The translations under genes were made by a program, and so were the position numbers. Positions 32,385-34,887 of a stretch of DNA of 34,887 bases are shown one piece after another. Each line of letters starts with the position of its first letter. Position 1 is the first letter of the stretch. The notes beneath the pieces are model-generated. The model was not told the origin of the DNA and made no database searches. It saw only the letters and a program-made list of their open reading frames with translations. The stretch spans positions 1 through 34,887 of the forward strand of contig NZ_PJIZ01000094.1 in the NCBI RefSeq assembly GCF_021596505.1. The letters are read 5' to 3'. Source of the stretch: Nostoc sp. CMAA1605 (GTDB lineage Bacteria; Cyanobacteriota; Cyanobacteriia; Cyanobacteriales; Nostocaceae).

Positions 32385-32731
32385 AATTTTACCACCTCTC
32401 GATCAGAGGCTCTAGCCTGAGTTTAATTGTGACAAAATTTAGCTGTGACAGTATCTTTCTATAGGAGAATACACAAATATTAATTTCTTAAACATTATAA
32501 AAATGAGTGTATCTATGTATATAGATAATGGTAAAAATATAAAAGCATTTATACAATATTAATCATTTCGTCAGTAGTTAGTCAGAATCGCTATCTAAAA
32601 TACTTTTGTTAATGTATAGTTTGATCAATATTTATTGATTCTGATTTACCGTTACCATACTGCACCATGAACTGAATTTTTAAAATTTATGTGAAATTTT
32701 TATTAAAAGTTCACAAATATATGTTGTTTGT
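32385..32731. other. AT-rich divergent intergenic region
   Basis: The region holds both promoters of the BtuF-like gene (-) and the histidine kinase (+). It is very AT-rich. Apart from the palindrome at 32732 no specific signal was identified. Confidence 0.35.
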
Positions 32732-32749
32732 AATTGGTCGCGACCAATT
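32732..32749. promoter_or_regulatory. 18-bp perfect palindrome, candidate operator
   Basis: AATTGGTCGCGACCAATT is fully self-complementary with no spacer, in a very AT-rich stretch about 190 bases before the histidine kinase. Its GC core stands out from the surroundings. The form suits a dimeric TetR-like repressor or other dimeric regulator, but no regulator gene is adjacent. Confidence 0.45.
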
Positions 32750-32937
32750 TGAAACCTGATATCAAGTTAAAAACAGCATATCAAAACGCAGATTCGTTTA
32801 AAAGCATAATTCGTACAAAATTAGCCAAAAAAATATACCTTATGGGTATGTAAATGTGTATATCAAAGTTGTATTTATATAAACAGTTCTATTCATGTTT
32901 TAGAACTGCAATGCAAAGTGATTTCTGTTGAAAACAC

Positions 32938-34659
32938 ATGCAGGTGCTAGTGGTAAAAGATATTACTAAGTTTCCACAGTCCCAAGAGGTACTGTCAATT
33001 TCAGACAAAGAGCGACGAAAACATAGCCAAACACTACTGCATTTAGCAAGTAGCAGAACCTTTCAGACAGGAACTCTAACTGCTGTATTCAGAGAAATAA
33101 CAGAGGCTGCGGCGCACGCACTTTTAGTGCAGCGCGTGAGTGTGTGGTTTTACAATCAAGAAGTTTCAGGAATTGAATGTCTTGATTTATACAATATTGA
33201 CAATCAAGAGCATACTTTTGGCCAGGTTTTGTCAAAAGCAAATTACCCTGCTTACTTCCAAGCTTTAGCAGTAGGAGAGAGCCTACACATTAATAACGTC
33301 ATCATAGACCAAAGAACTCAAGAATTATTTACAACTTATCTTTCTATTTTCGAGGTAATTTCGCTACTCAGTACACCAATTTGGTTAGGAAATCGTTTGG
33401 TGGGGTTTTTGTGGTGCGAACATTGTCACGAAGTTCGGGAGTGGACTGGAGAGGAAAAATATTTTGCTGGTGCGATCGCTGATTTTGTATCATTAGCTAT
33501 TGAAGCCAGGGAACGTAACGCAGCACAGGTAGCAACACAAAAAAGTGAAGCTTTATATCGAGCTATTTTTGAGAATTCAGTAGTGGGAATTGCAGTTATA
33601 AATCAGACAACCCAGATATTAGATATGAATCCTGGATTATGTCAAATGCTGGGTTACAGTCGAGAAGAATTATGTAGTCAAAACTTCACTGATTATATTT
33701 TTCAGACACAAGCAGAGTTAGATAATTATCAAAAATTATTAGGAGAACTATATACAAATCTTCATCAACATCATGCACAACAACACGTTGAAATTGATAG
33801 ACGCTTCTTACATAAAAACGGCAAATTAGTTTGGGCGAAACTTTGTATCTCCGTCATGCCTAATTCTGATAATGAGACTGAACTACTATTAGTAATTGTC
33901 AAGGATATGACTGAATACAAAAAAACAGAGTTGCAACTGCGTGCCTCACAAGCAGCAGCAGAAGCAGGGAGTAGAGCCAAAAGCGAGTTTTTAGCAACTA
34001 TGAGCCATGAATTGCGAACACCTTTAAATGCGATTATGGGGTTATCGCAACTATTACAGCATGAGATAGCAGGCTCTTTAAATGACAAGCAAAAAGAATA
34101 TATTAATTGTATATATAGTAGTGGCGAACATTTGCTAACAATGATTAATGATATTTTAGACTTATCAAAGGTGGAATTAGGTAAGGAAGAGTTATCATTA
34201 GAGCCGATATCAGTTGTAGATTTATGTAATTATTTGTTATCGATTGCCAGCGATCGCGCCCATGAGAAAGGCTTAAAACTAACTCATGAAATTGACCCTG
34301 CTGTCAAGATTTGCATAGCTGATGAATATCGTTTGAAGCAAATGTTATTCAACTTGCTGACTAATGCGATTAAATTTACCATTAGTGGCGAAGTTTCCTT
34401 AATAGTCAAAAAAGCCTATCAAGGAATCACATTTACAGTTGCAGATACAGGAATTGGCATTGATCCTAGTCAATTTAAATTTTTATTTGAGCCATTTAAA
34501 CAGCTAGATAGTAAATTGAATCGTCAATATGAAGGGACAGGATTAGGTTTAGCTTTGACACGGAAATTAGCTAGGTTACACGGTGGTGATGTCACAGTAA
34601 CATCAACGTTGGGAGTAGGAAGTCAGTTCACCTTGTTTTTACCAGAACAGGAGATTTGA
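32938..34659 (+). CDS. Soluble GAF-PAS sensor histidine kinase
   Basis: The 573-residue kinase has an N-terminal GAF domain (about 30-190, with FREITEAAAHALLVQRVSVW and TPIWLGNRLVGFLWCEH). A PAS domain follows (about 205-330, LYRAIFENSVVGIAVINQTT to VKDMTEYKKTE). A short coiled coil leads to HisKA with His357 in FLATMSHELRTPLNA. The HATPase_c domain has LLTNAIKFT (N-box), VADTGIGI (D-box) and GTGLGLALTRKLA. No transmembrane segments are visible, so it senses a cytosolic signal. The GAF domain lacks an obvious bilin-binding Cys in the usual CH motif; CEHCHE in the GAF is worth noting but is not the phytochrome context. No response regulator is adjacent. Confidence 0.93.
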   Translation: MQVLVVKDITKFPQSQEVLSISDKERRKHSQTLLHLASSRTFQTGTLTAVFREITEAAAHALLVQRVSVWFYNQEVSGIECLDLYNIDNQEHTFGQVLSKANYPAYFQALAVGESLHINNVIIDQRTQELFTTYLSIFEVISLLSTPIWLGNRLVGFLWCEHCHEVREWTGEEKYFAGAIADFVSLAIEARERNAAQVATQKSEALYRAIFENSVVGIAVINQTTQILDMNPGLCQMLGYSREELCSQNFTDYIFQTQAELDNYQKLLGELYTNLHQHHAQQHVEIDRRFLHKNGKLVWAKLCISVMPNSDNETELLLVIVKDMTEYKKTELQLRASQAAAEAGSRAKSEFLATMSHELRTPLNAIMGLSQLLQHEIAGSLNDKQKEYINCIYSSGEHLLTMINDILDLSKVELGKEELSLEPISVVDLCNYLLSIASDRAHEKGLKLTHEIDPAVKICIADEYRLKQMLFNLLTNAIKFTISGEVSLIVKKAYQGITFTVADTGIGIDPSQFKFLFEPFKQLDSKLNRQYEGTGLGLALTRKLARLHGGDVTVTSTLGVGSQFTLFLPEQEI

Positions 34660-34660
34660 G

Positions 34661-34887
34661 GTATGGGGCATAGGGCATAGGGCATGGGGCATGGGGAAGA
34701 GAAGAGGAATTGGTGCAGGCTTTCGCCGTGAGCGTCAGCCGAACGGGTGCAGGGTGCAAGGGGGAGGGCAATGTCCCCATTTCTCCCTACTCCCTGCCTT
34801 CTGTCTCCCAGTCCCCAATCCCCAATCCCTAATCCCTAATCCCGGCGTTGCATAAATGCGGGATGAATTAAGCTTTTCTAGCAAAGT
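34661..34887. repeat. Repeat-rich intergenic end of window
   Basis: GGGGCAT/GGGCATA units (34664-34695) are followed by the dispersed motif GCCGTGAGCGTCAGCCGAAC, GGGTGCA repeats, and CCCCAATCCCTAATC units (34812-34843). No gene is visible up to the window end. Confidence 0.7.

Noticed and set aside
32385..32560. Cobalamin riboswitch upstream of the BtuF-like gene
   Set aside because: No B12-box-like GCCACTG sequence or conserved fold could be seen.
1..34887. tRNA or rRNA genes
   Set aside because: No cloverleaf with a T-loop GGTTCGA motif and no rRNA-like sequence was recognised by eye; a covariance search would be decisive.

Overview
The window looks like chromosome of a filamentous, Nostoc/Anabaena-type (Nostocales) cyanobacterium. 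The supporting signs are frequent HIP1 octamers (GCGATCGC), a carboxysome shell gene (ccmP), two PEP-CTERM proteins, long cyanobacterial forms of EF-Ts, S2 and RecG, and many short tandem repeat arrays of the TAGTCAA / GTGCTGA / GGGGACT kind. Base composition is AT-rich and coding is on both strands.

Layout. (1) 1-3056: the 3' part of a very large signalling gene (TPR-type helical region, GAF, histidine kinase). Its first 446 bases carry three +1 homopolymer insertions that together restore the frame. (2) 3057-6512: convergent, repeat-rich region with a MITE-like element flanked by a 10-bp direct repeat, a pentapeptide-repeat gene with ccmP, a second MITE-like element, and an IS630-family insertion sequence whose transposase is read through an A9 slippery run. 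(3) 6513-8311: gloB, a small conserved-looking gene, and three inverted-repeat elements side by side, one apparently derived from the same IS630 group. (4) 8556-17495: an accessory glycan locus, all on the + strand. It holds two GT4 enzymes, an ABC exporter, a GT10 fucosyltransferase-like enzyme and three GT-A-like proteins with DxD motifs. The ABC exporter has a C-terminal extension resembling a histidine-kinase DHp (HisKA) domain without an ATPase partner, the most unusual protein here. (5) 17767-20077: a stand-alone response regulator and a PEP-CTERM protein. (6) 20078-26028: a conserved core on the minus strand, rpsB, tsf, a conserved hypothetical and recG. (7) 26029-31459: a GT2 enzyme, a Tat-exported PhoX-type phosphatase, a second PEP-CTERM protein and an emfourin-like protease inhibitor. 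(8) 31458-34887: a cobalamin-binding (BtuF-like) protein and a soluble GAF-PAS histidine kinase preceded by an 18-bp perfect palindrome.

How it fits together. The GT/ABC block reads as one pathway: cytosolic glycosyltransferases build a glycan, probably on a lipid, and the ABC protein flips or exports it. Its product cannot be read from the sequence. The repeat arrays are not placed at random: in at least five minus-strand genes the array begins at, or supplies, the stop codon, and a related purine-rich repeat lies inside recG as an in-frame linker. No tRNA, rRNA, CRISPR array or known riboswitch was recognised.
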